From Bacteroides acidifaciens (GTDB taxonomy: Bacteria > Bacteroidota > Bacteroidia > Bacteroidales > Bacteroidaceae), in assembly GCF_903181435.1 (NCBI RefSeq), contig NZ_CAEUHO010000004.1, forward strand, positions 682,001 to 746,000: a DNA stretch of 64,000 nt, read 5' to 3'. The notes under the pieces were generated by a model. The model saw only the letters and a list, made by a program, of their open reading frames with translations. It did not search any database and was not told the DNA's origin. Below are positions 23,378 through 31,807 of this stretch, in pieces (the stretch's first letter is position 1; each line of letters begins with the position of its first letter). The position numbers were made by a program, and so were the translations under genes.

Positions 23378-24514
23378 ATGGATACAACTTTCAGAATATA
23401 TCCGATAGGGATACAGAATTTTGAGCGGTTACGCAATAATAATAACGTATATGTAGATAAGACGGAGTTAATATATCGTTTGGCAAATACTAATAAGGTA
23501 TATTTCTTGAGTCGTCCCCACCGTTTTGGGAAAAGTTTGCTGGTATCTACTCTTGATGCTTATTTTCGGGGGAAGAAAGATTTGTTCCAAGGATTGGCGA
23601 TGGAACGTTTGGAGAAAGAATGGAATGTCTATCCGGTGTTGCACATAGATTTCAGTATGACGAAGTACACAGCACTTTCCGACCTGACAGGGCAGTTGAA
23701 CCTGAATCTGCACGATTGGGAAAAACTTTATGGAAAGGAAGAAGTGGAAGAAACGCCGGCAGAACGTTTCCGGGGAGTGATTCGTCGTGCTTATGAAAAG
23801 ACGGGCAAACCGGTAGTAGTGCTCGTTGACGAATATGACGCTCCTTTATTAGACAGTAATCATTTGCCGGAACTACAAAACGATCTTCGTGAAGAAATGC
23901 GTAAATTCTTCAGTCCTTTGAAAGCACAAGGAGAATATCTACGCTTTCTTTTCCTGACAGGTATCAGTCCGTTTAGTCAAATGAATAGCATTTTTAGCGG
24001 ATTGAATAATATGCTAAATATTAGTATTCTAGGTAACTATAGCGCTATCTGTGGTATTACCGAGCAGGAATTGCGTACCCAGTTGAAAACTGATATTGAG
24101 ATGATGGCACAGGCCAATAATGAAACCTATGAGGAGGCTTGTGTACATTTGAAACAGCAGTATGGCGGATACCATTTTAGTGAAAACAGCGAGGAAACTT
24201 GTAATCCATTTAGTTTATTCAATGCATTTTCTCAAAAGAACTACGGGAATTTTATGATCGTACCTACTTTTTTAGTTGATATGTTACAACAAAATAAGAT
24301 GGATATTTGTAAGCTGGAGGGTACTATGGCAACCGTTGCCCAACTTGATATGGCAATTAACCCTGCAGTGGATATTTTACCTGTGCTTTATCAAAATGGT
24401 TATTTTACTATTAATGAGTATGACCCTGAATTCCAACTTTATACACTTGCTTGTCCCAATAAAGAAGTACGGGAAGGATTGATTCGACTTTTTAGAACTT
24501 CTTTAGTCGTTTGA
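23378..24514 (+). pseudogene. AAA-ATPase-like paralogue lacking the PD-(D/E)XK domain (3'-truncated)
   Basis: The 378 residues align along their length with the neighbouring 517-residue protein: YPIGIQNFERLR, VDKTELIY, FLSRPHRFGKSLL and VVVLVDEYDAPL. The match ends at ACPNKEVREGLIRLF, where the complete copy continues GFPNREVDEGFMRFL and adds about 140 residues carrying the nuclease motif. Here only a few unrelated residues and a stop follow, and 37 nt later begins the inverted repeat of the XRE-PIN-VapE module. I infer that the module's arrival, or a deletion at its edge, removed the 3' end. The ATPase part is uninterrupted, so a truncated product may still be made. No trace of the missing part is seen beyond the other repeat. 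Confidence 0.7.
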
Positions 24515-24551
24515 GTATTTGTGTTTTTTTCGCCTCATAGTGATTTCACCA

Positions 24552-24660
24552 ATTCCTCTTTCAACCTATCACCACCCCTCTGAAACTCCCTGTTCATCGT
24601 GCTTACAGAACGGTGATAGATTGTCTCTGACCTATCACCTCATCTATCACCTATCACCGT
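24552..24660 (+). repeat. Left copy of about 109-bp inverted repeat with iterated TATCACC
   Basis: The 100-nt core 24561-24660 differs from the reverse complement of 28846-28945 at about 10 positions by my alignment, and CCTCTTTCAAC extends the match outward. It contains several copies of TATCACC or its complement GGTGATA. It begins 37 nt after the truncated AAA gene and ends 16 nt before the VapE stop. Confidence 0.85.
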
Positions 24661-24676
24661 ACCGAGAACTGTATAT

Positions 24677-26788
24677 TTATTCTCTTTTCGGCTTAATCCG
24701 AACCACTTTGTAGACATTCCCCCGTTTGGTATGCACGGAAGGCACTTGATTCCTTTGCAATATTCTGCCGAATTGAATAATATTGCAATTTGATACATGA
24801 ATCCTGCTGTCATGTTGCACCTGTTCCAGTATCTCGATGGCGAGAAGTTGCTCGTATTCTTCCTCGTCTTCTCGGGCAGCCCGGAAATACTGGTGGAATA
24901 ATTGCTCCGCGATGGGGATAACTTGAAATTCCTGATTGCTTTCAGTCATCAGCTTTTCATCTTCGTGGTCGAACCAGTAACGTTCTCCCCTGTAAATATC
25001 ATGCATTGCTTGTGCATAAAGTTGTTCATAGTCAATCGGGGAGCAGTCGATGGGGGCGGTTACGTTGATGACGATGTAGCGTCGGCTGCCGGAAGTGTCC
25101 GTCAGCAAGTCCTTGTGGTTGCTCGTTCCGATGAATGAAGCGTAGCGGCGCATCTCTTGCGTGGCTGTGCCATGAGGCCGGCGGACATTGACCACCGGCT
25201 TTTGGAGAATATGCTTCAGGAAAGCCTGCTGATGCACCCCGTTCTGGTCGAACTCGTCCATGTTGATGAGCGCGAAACGGTTCAGTGACAGTTCGGCATC
25301 TCTTTTATTGCTGAAATCAATGTGGTCGGTGTAGTATGTCTGCAACTCGGGCGGTAACAGGTTCCGGCAGAAGGTGGATTTCCGGTAGGCTTGCGGGCCG
25401 ACAAGCAACGGGACGGTGCAGTTTGAATATTTGCGGTCGGTATGACGCCAGTGCGCTACCATGTTCAGAAACCAGCGGTAGAACAGGTCGGGCCAATGGG
25501 CGTTGTTGCAAGGGACACGGGTGGCCAGTTCACGAATCCGGTCGCGGCCGTCCCAACGGACATCCACTCCGAAGAGGAAATCCTCGATAGGGTTGAATAT
25601 CGGGATGCGGTCGGAATCCAGATAGCGGGCGACGTCCCTGTCCCAAAGGCTGAGCCCTTCCAGGCGGGCGTTCATGGCAATGCTGTTTCGTACCCGGTTG
25701 GTGATGGGGCGGAAGCAGAAACAAAATGTGTTCCGTTCGCGATATTCCGTTACGGTCGTCATCGTATTGTAACGGAATTCGTATCGGCGTTGCATGAATT
25801 CTTCCGTTCGGAGTTCCAGTTCCTGTTCGGTTGATAAGGGAGATTTTTGTCCGAATCCTTTGGCGTGAGTATATATGTTCTGTACGGTTTGGCGGACAAG
25901 AAACTCTTTCTTCTTGGTGTAGAAATGAGCGATGGCCCAACGGGCGGTTTCTTCTTCCGGTATACCCGCCTGGAAGCAATTTTCCGCAAGGCGGACTAAC
26001 AGTGGCTTGAGGTCTTCGTCCGAATGGAGATGTACGTTGGGCTGGAGTTCGCTTAATGATTGGTAAGCCTTGTTCAGAGCGCTCTCGAAGAGGGCGGACA
26101 AGGTTTCGAAACTATCATAACCCGGAATTAGCCGTTTGAATGGCGATGCTTCCGCTTGTACGGATTCTTTATAGGTGATGTCCGACGGCATTTCCAGCGG
26201 TTGCCGCATGTAGATGACGGTGGCATCGGAGTTGTAATAAAGTTCCGGGTCGTAGGTCTGCCGGCAGAATTGCTCCAAGGTCGGGTTCTTGAGTTCGATG
26301 GAGTAGGAGAGAGCCGGTTGGTACAGGCTGACTGCTTTTCTGTAGGCGTGGGCCTGGAATATTTCCGCTTCTTCCCGGGTTTTGGGTAGTGAACCGTCCG
26401 GGCGGGTGAAGCGTAGCCATATTTTCACGGAATGTCCGCCGGAACCCATGAAGGCGGCGAGGGTTTGCGTAAGCTCTGCCGCTTCCTGCTTCACGCGGTT
26501 TACTTCCGTCCGGTTTGCGAGGTGGTTGACTTCTATTTGTACAATGCCGTTGTATTCCGTCATTTGTACGCCGTTGGCTGTTTTGCGGAAGTTGGCTGCT
26601 GGGATGACTTTGGCCAGTCGCTGGGCTTCTTCCAGTTTGGTGTCCGGTGATGCGTAACGAATGATCGTCCGAAGATTGCTAATCGGGCGGGCTTTCGTTT
26701 CATGCTTCATCGCTTCTATTTGTAGGTTTATATCCAGCGTCCGCATGGTTGACGTTTCGCCGTAGTCCCGCATCAAAGTAAGTTTCAT
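24677..26788 (-). CDS. VirE/VapE-type protein (BT4734-like N-terminus, P-loop helicase/primase-like, DUF3874)
   Basis: A 703-residue protein. The N-terminal 200 residues (SNLRTIIRYASPDTKLEEAQ, MTEYNGIVQIEVNHL) look like the BT4734-type VirE N-terminal domain, related to primase-like folds. About 370-600 is the VapE/DUF3874-like ATPase: VPLLVGPQAYRKSTFCRNLL is a Walker A variant with Arg before the Lys-Ser, INMDEFDQ is Walker B, and GTSNHKDLLTDTSGSRRY holds the sensor and arginine finger region. Such proteins resemble the replicative D5-like helicases of phages and satellites. It is the last gene of the XRE-PIN-VapE operon, 25 nt after the PIN gene. GC content is visibly higher than that of the PIN and XRE genes upstream, so the operon may be composite. 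Confidence 0.8.
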   Translation of the reverse strand: MKLTLMRDYGETSTMRTLDINLQIEAMKHETKARPISNLRTIIRYASPDTKLEEAQRLAKVIPAANFRKTANGVQMTEYNGIVQIEVNHLANRTEVNRVKQEAAELTQTLAAFMGSGGHSVKIWLRFTRPDGSLPKTREEAEIFQAHAYRKAVSLYQPALSYSIELKNPTLEQFCRQTYDPELYYNSDATVIYMRQPLEMPSDITYKESVQAEASPFKRLIPGYDSFETLSALFESALNKAYQSLSELQPNVHLHSDEDLKPLLVRLAENCFQAGIPEEETARWAIAHFYTKKKEFLVRQTVQNIYTHAKGFGQKSPLSTEQELELRTEEFMQRRYEFRYNTMTTVTEYRERNTFCFCFRPITNRVRNSIAMNARLEGLSLWDRDVARYLDSDRIPIFNPIEDFLFGVDVRWDGRDRIRELATRVPCNNAHWPDLFYRWFLNMVAHWRHTDRKYSNCTVPLLVGPQAYRKSTFCRNLLPPELQTYYTDHIDFSNKRDAELSLNRFALINMDEFDQNGVHQQAFLKHILQKPVVNVRRPHGTATQEMRRYASFIGTSNHKDLLTDTSGSRRYIVINVTAPIDCSPIDYEQLYAQAMHDIYRGERYWFDHEDEKLMTESNQEFQVIPIAEQLFHQYFRAAREDEEEYEQLLAIEILEQVQHDSRIHVSNCNIIQFGRILQRNQVPSVHTKRGNVYKVVRIKPKRE

Positions 26789-26813
26789 GTCAAGTGTATT
26801 TACTGTTTATTAT

Positions 26814-27317
26814 TTATTTGCTCCATATCTCTATTCTTTTCTCAATTTCTTTAGATGGTAGTCTTCCGTTTATTTGTCTGAGCAATTGGAGTTTCTCGCA
26901 AGCTTTTTGGGGTGTGAGCAACTTCTCTTCTACCAGTTTGTCAAAAATGTATAGAATTCCGCGGACATTCGTGCCTTCTTTGATTGCAGTTTTGCGAAGT
27001 TTGCCATCTCCGGTAAGTAAGATATAACCGTTATCTTGTGCATATAACCAAACGGAACAGTCCTGGATGCTAACGTTAGTTTTATCCTGCATTTTTCGTT
27101 GAAAACCTACCAGTTCAATCATTTCGCGCATATCAAACTTTTTAATAAAAAGTTTGTCATAACCAAGTATCTTACTTTTTTGCTCCATTACTTTCAGTTC
27201 ATGGATGATAAAGTCTGTCGTGTGGATATGGATAGTTAATGAAAAGAATTCGTCCAACAGGTCTGTTGTGTATAAGTCGATAAAGATATTTGTATCGCTG
27301 ACTACTACAATCTCCAT
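26814..27317 (-). CDS. PIN-domain protein (DUF4411-like), putative toxin ribonuclease
   Basis: A 167-residue protein with the four acidic residues of a PIN nuclease: Asp8 in VVSDTNIFID, Glu40 in IIHELK, Asp86 in IQDCSVW and Asp104 in LTGDGKL. PIN enzymes cut RNA with Mg2+. Its start codon shares one base with the stop of the XRE-ImmA gene (TAATG), so the two are translationally coupled. That pairing, PIN with XRE-ImmA/IrrE, is known in toxin-antitoxin-like modules. It could act as a toxin restrained by the upstream protein; the sequence alone does not prove toxicity. Confidence 0.85.
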   Translation of the reverse strand: MEIVVVSDTNIFIDLYTTDLLDEFFSLTIHIHTTDFIIHELKVMEQKSKILGYDKLFIKKFDMREMIELVGFQRKMQDKTNVSIQDCSVWLYAQDNGYILLTGDGKLRKTAIKEGTNVRGILYIFDKLVEEKLLTPQKACEKLQLLRQINGRLPSKEIEKRIEIWSK

Positions 27318-28393
27318 TATATAAGATTTAATCGGTTACGTACATCTTCAATCGAAATATTCAAGAGAGAAGCTGCTTTTGAAGTTGTTATTATATCACT
27401 GGCAATGGCCCTGAATACAAGGCTTACAAAACGTTTGGGCTTTTTCTCTCGAAATCTGGATGCAGTTACCAATTTTTTAAATCTCTCGTCTTGATTTTTC
27501 TTGATGTAGTAAGTGCGGCATCTTGCTTCTGTTATAATGTTGAGTTCTTTGGCTTTCATCATCATGGCGTCAATCGAGATGCCGTACAGAATTTGTAGGT
27601 CTGTCAGTTCATTTAATGATATATCTCTTCTGTTTTCTCCGATTATACCACTGAAGACACAGCTTGGAATCAACATTTCGTTAGCGAAAATGGTGCAAAG
27701 TCCTTCTTTTTGTCTTGGACTTAATGCCGGGTCAAAACAGGTATTAAACAAAAGATGTCCCAGTTCGTGCAAAGCAGTCATTCTGCGACGTTCGGATTGT
27801 TCGATGTTGGAGTTTAAGACAATGATAGGATATTTATCGTTAACCATGCCACTCAAACCGTCGAATCCTTCCGGTGCATCCACGTCTATAACTTTAATGA
27901 AATGTGTTTCCAACATTGCCTGGACATTATTGATGGCATCTTTGCCCAATTTCCATTCTTCGCGGAGACGGATAGCCTGCATTTTTATGTCCTGTGTATT
28001 GGAAATGATAGCATTGGAATAGGCAGTGGGTTGAAACTTATTCTCCAATCCTAAGATGTTTTCTATTTCCAGGTAACGTTCTACTTTATCACGTATCTTT
28101 TCCTTTATAGCATTGGTTTCAAATACTTTAACTTTATTCTTCTTTCTGAAACTGACCTCAAATTCGTCCAGCTCAAATAAGAAAGGACGGAAAAAATAGT
28201 CCGGATCTAAGTTTAATGCATTGGAAATAGCTATAAGGACGGAGCTGTCAGGCATCATTTTCCCGTTCTCATATTTAGAAATAGATTGCTTGCTAATCAG
28301 ATTGCCGATTTTTTCGCAAAGCATATCCATAGACCAGCCTGCCATAATTCGTGCGCTCTTTAAGCGTTTTGCAAAAATCTCTTCTATCTTCAT
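27317..28393 (-). CDS. XRE regulator with ImmA/IrrE metallopeptidase domain
   Basis: A 358-residue two-domain protein. Residues 5-65 form an XRE helix-turn-helix (RLKSARIMAGWSMDMLCEKI, SKQSISKYENGK). About 140-290 is an ImmA/IrrE domain with the zinc-binding HELGH at 209-213 (MTALHELGHLLFN). ImmA-type proteins cleave or regulate repressors in phages and mobile elements. The protein is likely both DNA-binding and the regulator of the operon it heads; the repeat array about 230 nt upstream of its start may be its operator. It is coupled by TAATG to the PIN gene. Confidence 0.9.
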   Translation of the reverse strand: MKIEEIFAKRLKSARIMAGWSMDMLCEKIGNLISKQSISKYENGKMMPDSSVLIAISNALNLDPDYFFRPFLFELDEFEVSFRKKNKVKVFETNAIKEKIRDKVERYLEIENILGLENKFQPTAYSNAIISNTQDIKMQAIRLREEWKLGKDAINNVQAMLETHFIKVIDVDAPEGFDGLSGMVNDKYPIIVLNSNIEQSERRRMTALHELGHLLFNTCFDPALSPRQKEGLCTIFANEMLIPSCVFSGIIGENRRDISLNELTDLQILYGISIDAMMMKAKELNIITEARCRTYYIKKNQDERFKKLVTASRFREKKPKRFVSLVFRAIASDIITTSKAASLLNISIEDVRNRLNLI

Positions 28394-28623
28394 ATTGATA
28401 ACCTTTTATTGGTTTACAAAAATATAAATAATTATTGAAGTGTCAACCAAAATGCGCATCTTTAATCTCTGATGCATATAAGATTAATAATATTTAATGT
28501 ATTGTATGTGCGGTCATTAGCTTTAATGGGAACTGGGGCATTGGGGCGGATTCGAGTTCTTTGGTACTTATTCTTTATTGTTTTCTATAAGGGTGTTAAG
28601 TACAGGCCGTAGTGGAACAAAAT

Positions 28624-28775
28624 GTTTTCAAGGCTTGAAACACTTCGTTTCATGGTGAGAAACACTTGGTTTCAAGCCTTGGAAACTTTAGTTTCAAGGG
28701 CTGGAAACTAAAGTGTCAAGTGCTTGAAACTAAAGTTTCCTACCGGGGAAACACTGGTTTCACGGCAGGAAATGG
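28624..28775. repeat. Tandem array of about six 21-23-bp GAAAC-N4/5-GTTTC dyads
   Basis: Units begin with GAAAC at 28637 and recur at intervals of 22, 23, 22, 22, 22 and 21 nt; most contain GAAAC followed by GTTTC after 4-5 nt (for example GAAACACTTGGTTTCAAG, GAAACTTTAGTTTCAAGG). Each unit is an imperfect dyad, and the spacing is close to two helical turns. The array lies between the XRE-ImmA start codon and the right inverted repeat. It looks like a multi-site operator or an iteron origin. Confidence 0.75.
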
Positions 28776-28845
28776 AATGTATCCCCTGTTGGTACTTTTG
28801 TTTGCACGTGGGCTTCTGTTTGTATGTCGGTTTGGATTTTGGCGG

Positions 28846-28954
28846 ACGGTGATAGGTGATAGATGAGGTGATAGGTTATTGACAACCTATCACCGTTCTG
28901 TAAGTGCGATGAATAGGGCGTTTCAGAATGGTGGTGATAGGTTGAAAGAGGATT
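28846..28954 (-). repeat. Right copy of about 109-bp inverted repeat
   Basis: Reverse-complement counterpart of 24552-24660, about 90% identical by eye, including GGTGATAGGTGATAG and the palindromic-looking GATAGGTT/AACCTATC part. It lies 250 nt before the TonB receptor gene. Confidence 0.85.
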
Positions 28955-29230
28955 TTCACTTTTGTGTATAGTGGAGAGGGGAATCAAAAAAACATATATC
29001 TTTGCAATACGCTTTCTGCTCATCAGCGTGGTGAAATCGCAGGGCTTCCCGAAGAGGAGAAGCTTTGTAGGGCATTTGTGATGCTTTAGTAAGAAATTTT
29101 ATCTATTCGTTTTACTTTCTTAACTCCGAATGTTCCGTAATTGACACGAAACCAACTATTTTTATCCCCACATTTGCAGCATTTCAGAATGTCCTGCGTC
29201 TAATAAATAAAAAACTAAATCATTCTAGTC
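28955..29230 (+). other. Intergenic region with a promoter-like box before the TonB receptor
   Basis: TATCTTTG at 28997-29004 is a good -7 box. It is followed by about 85 nt of locally GC-richer sequence containing short possible stems (GCTTC/GAAGC) and no convincing ORF, then AT-rich sequence up to the receptor start. It may be the receptor's promoter with a leader of about 220 nt, or the leader of a lost gene. Confidence 0.35.
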
Positions 29231-31795
29231 ATGAAACACAGACTGTTGCTACTATTACTATTCATGTTTGCTACATGTGCGACGGGGTGGGCGCAAAAAG
29301 ATGTAGCTCCTTCTTTTACCATCAAAGGCGTTCTTCTGGATTCGTTAACCCAAGAGGGAGAACCGTATGCCACCATCAGGATTACCAAGAAAGGCGTTCC
29401 GGACAAAGCTGTAAAAATGGCGGTGACCGGGGCAAACGGTAAGTTCCAGGAGAAATTGAATGTACCGGCAGGCGATTATGTAATCAGCATTTCTTCGATA
29501 GGTAAAGCGCCTGTTGTGAAAGACTTCACTTTGAAATCTTCTACGAAAATAACCGACCTTGGGACGTTGTATTCTTCGGAAGCCAATAATGAGTTGAAGG
29601 GAGTGGAAGTTGTCGCCCAGAAGCCTTTGGTGAAGGTAGATGTGGACAAGATAGAATATAACATTGAAGACGACCCCGACTCCAAGTCGAACAGTATCCT
29701 GGAGATGCTGCGCAAAGTTCCTTTGGTGACGGTGGACGGGGAAGATAATGTGCAGGTGAACGGGAGCAGCAGTTTCAAGATACATGTGAACGGGAAGCCG
29801 AACAACATGATGAGCAATAATCCGAAAGAAGTGCTGAAGAGTATGCCGGCAAATACCATTAAATATATTGAGGTGATTACTTCGCCGGGTGCGAAGTACG
29901 ATGCGGAAGGCGTAGGCGGTATTCTGAATATCGTCACCGTGGGCAGCGGATTTGAGGGATATACGGCTACATTCCGGGGAAATGTCACTAACAACGGAGC
30001 CGGAGCCGGTACTTATGCGATGGTGAAACAGGGGAAGATGACTATTTCCGTCAATTATAACTACAATTATAATAATCATCCGCGCAGCTATTCGGACAGT
30101 TACCGTGAGAATTACGAGCCGGGGGCGAGGGACGAGAAGTTTCTCGAATCTCAAAGCAGTTCCAAATCGAAAGGAAATTTCCAGTATGGCAACCTGGAAG
30201 CGAGTTATGAGATTGATACGTTGAGACTGCTGACGGCGGCTTTCGGAATGTATGGCAGCAGTAATAAGAGCGACAACAACGGAAATACGGTAATGTATAG
30301 GACGAACCATGAGGACGTGGCTTATCGTTACCGGACGGATAGCCGTAATAAAAACTCGTGGTATTCCATAAATGGAAATATAGACTATCAGCGTACTTCG
30401 CGGAAGAATAAGCAGCGGATGCTGACCTTATCTTATAAGATAAATACGCAACCTCAAACTGATAATTCCAAGAATGTTTATCTGGACATATTCCCCGACG
30501 AGCAGAAAGAGGAACTGGCGGAACGGCTGCGGTTGGAAAATTACCATTCGGATGGAAAGACAAATACGATGGAGCAGACTTTCCAGGTGGATTATACGAC
30601 TCCGATAGGGAAATTGCATACCATTGAGACGGGAGCGAAATACATTTTCCGTCGCAATAGCAGTGATAACGCGCTTTATGAGGCGGCAGGCGGAAGCGAT
30701 AATTATGCGTATAATGAAGACCGCAGCAGTGAGTACCGCCATCTCAACCATATCCTGTCGGCTTATGTGGGATATACCCTAAAGTATAAGGACTTTTCGT
30801 TCAAGCCGGGAGTACGTTATGAGCAGACCATACAACGGGTGAAATATATCGTAGGACCGGGTGAGGACTTCCATACGAATTACAGTGATTTGGTTCCGTC
30901 CGTCTCTTTGGGAATGAAAATCGGCAAGACGCAGAATCTGCGTGCCGGTTATAATATGCGCATCTGGCGTCCGGGAATCTGGAGCCTGAATCCTTACTTT
31001 AACAATCAAGACCCGATGTCTATCAGTCAGGGAAATCCGGACTTGAAGAGTGAGAAAAGCCATGCTTTTGATATTGCGTACAGTAATTTCAGTGCCAAGT
31101 TCAATATAAACGTTTCGTTGCGCCATTCATTCGGGAATAACGGGATAGAGAGGGTGAGCCGCTTGATAACCAATGAGAACGGAGAAATCTTTGATGATAA
31201 TCCGGAGCACATGGCGCCGGACGGGGCTATGTACAGCACTTATGACAATATCGGCAAGAATCGGGATACCGGTTTGTCCCTTTATCTGAACTGGAACGCT
31301 TCTTCTAAAACACGTATTTACGTGAACGGACGCGGAAGTTACAGGGACTTGAAAAGTGAGGCGCAAGGGTTGCACAATTATGGATGGAACGCTTCTTGCC
31401 ACGGGGGTATCCAGCATACGTTGCCTTTGAAAATCCGTTTGAGCCTGAATGGGGGCGGGGGTACTCCGTATATCAGTTTGCAGGGAAAAGGTTCCGGCTA
31501 TCAGTATTACGGCATTGGGTTGAACCGTTCATTCCTGAAGGATGACCGTCTCACGCTGAACCTATATTGCAACAATATTTTTGAGAAGTACAGGACGTAT
31601 AACAGTCATACGAAAGGTGACAATTTTATATCAAAGAGTAGCGGGAAATATCCGAGCCGTTATGTTGGCTTCAGTATCAGCTACCGGATTGGAGAACTGA
31701 AAGCCAGCGTGAAGAAAGCTGCCCGGAGCATCAATAATGATGATGTGAAAGGTGGAGAAGGCGGTGGAAACGCCGGTGGCGGAGGTGGTCAGTAA
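29231..31795 (+). CDS. TonB-dependent receptor of the OMP_b-brl_3 type
   Basis: An 854-residue outer membrane protein. After a signal peptide (TGWAQKD) comes a carboxypeptidase-regulatory-like domain (about 28-115), a TonB plug (about 125-225, LVKVDVDKIEYNIEDDPDSKSNSILEML shortened here; key words NSILEMLRKVPLVTVDG and ITSPGAKYDAEGVGG) and a large beta-barrel with SYRIGELKAS near the end. The pattern EMLRKVPLV and GAKYDAEG is typical of the outer membrane beta-barrel family linked to carboxypeptidase-like domains. Beyond the barrel there is a Gly-rich tail (GGEGGGNAGGGGGQ), unusual because most receptors end with the last aromatic strand. Substrate unknown; it has no SusD partner. Confidence 0.85.
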   Translation: MKHRLLLLLLFMFATCATGWAQKDVAPSFTIKGVLLDSLTQEGEPYATIRITKKGVPDKAVKMAVTGANGKFQEKLNVPAGDYVISISSIGKAPVVKDFTLKSSTKITDLGTLYSSEANNELKGVEVVAQKPLVKVDVDKIEYNIEDDPDSKSNSILEMLRKVPLVTVDGEDNVQVNGSSSFKIHVNGKPNNMMSNNPKEVLKSMPANTIKYIEVITSPGAKYDAEGVGGILNIVTVGSGFEGYTATFRGNVTNNGAGAGTYAMVKQGKMTISVNYNYNYNNHPRSYSDSYRENYEPGARDEKFLESQSSSKSKGNFQYGNLEASYEIDTLRLLTAAFGMYGSSNKSDNNGNTVMYRTNHEDVAYRYRTDSRNKNSWYSINGNIDYQRTSRKNKQRMLTLSYKINTQPQTDNSKNVYLDIFPDEQKEELAERLRLENYHSDGKTNTMEQTFQVDYTTPIGKLHTIETGAKYIFRRNSSDNALYEAAGGSDNYAYNEDRSSEYRHLNHILSAYVGYTLKYKDFSFKPGVRYEQTIQRVKYIVGPGEDFHTNYSDLVPSVSLGMKIGKTQNLRAGYNMRIWRPGIWSLNPYFNNQDPMSISQGNPDLKSEKSHAFDIAYSNFSAKFNINVSLRHSFGNNGIERVSRLITNENGEIFDDNPEHMAPDGAMYSTYDNIGKNRDTGLSLYLNWNASSKTRIYVNGRGSYRDLKSEAQGLHNYGWNASCHGGIQHTLPLKIRLSLNGGGGTPYISLQGKGSGYQYYGIGLNRSFLKDDRLTLNLYCNNIFEKYRTYNSHTKGDNFISKSSGKYPSRYVGFSISYRIGELKASVKKAARSINNDDVKGGEGGGNAGGGGGQ

Positions 31796-31807
31796 GACCA
31801 CCACCGC

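Larger units (their letters stand above)
24552..28954. mobile_element. Inverted-repeat-bounded module carrying XRE-ImmA, PIN and VapE genes
   Basis: Two inverted copies of a roughly 109-bp sequence (24552-24660 and 28846-28954) bracket a three-gene minus-strand operon and a tandem dyad array. The left boundary coincides with truncation of an AAA gene. No transposase or integrase lies inside, so if this is mobile it must be moved by something else; it could equally be a replicon-derived satellite, given the VapE primase-helicase-like gene and the iteron-like repeats. Confidence 0.45.

Noticed and set aside
24519..24713. ORFs inside the two inverted repeats (also 28760-29023 on the minus strand)
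   Set aside because: They encode the same peptide only because they are copies of one repeat; no start context, overlap with regulatory-looking iterons.
28624..28775. Possible CRISPR array (regular repeats around 22 bp)
   Set aside because: Units follow each other without spacers, differ from each other over most of their length and share only the GAAAC/GTTTC dyad. No cas gene is nearby.
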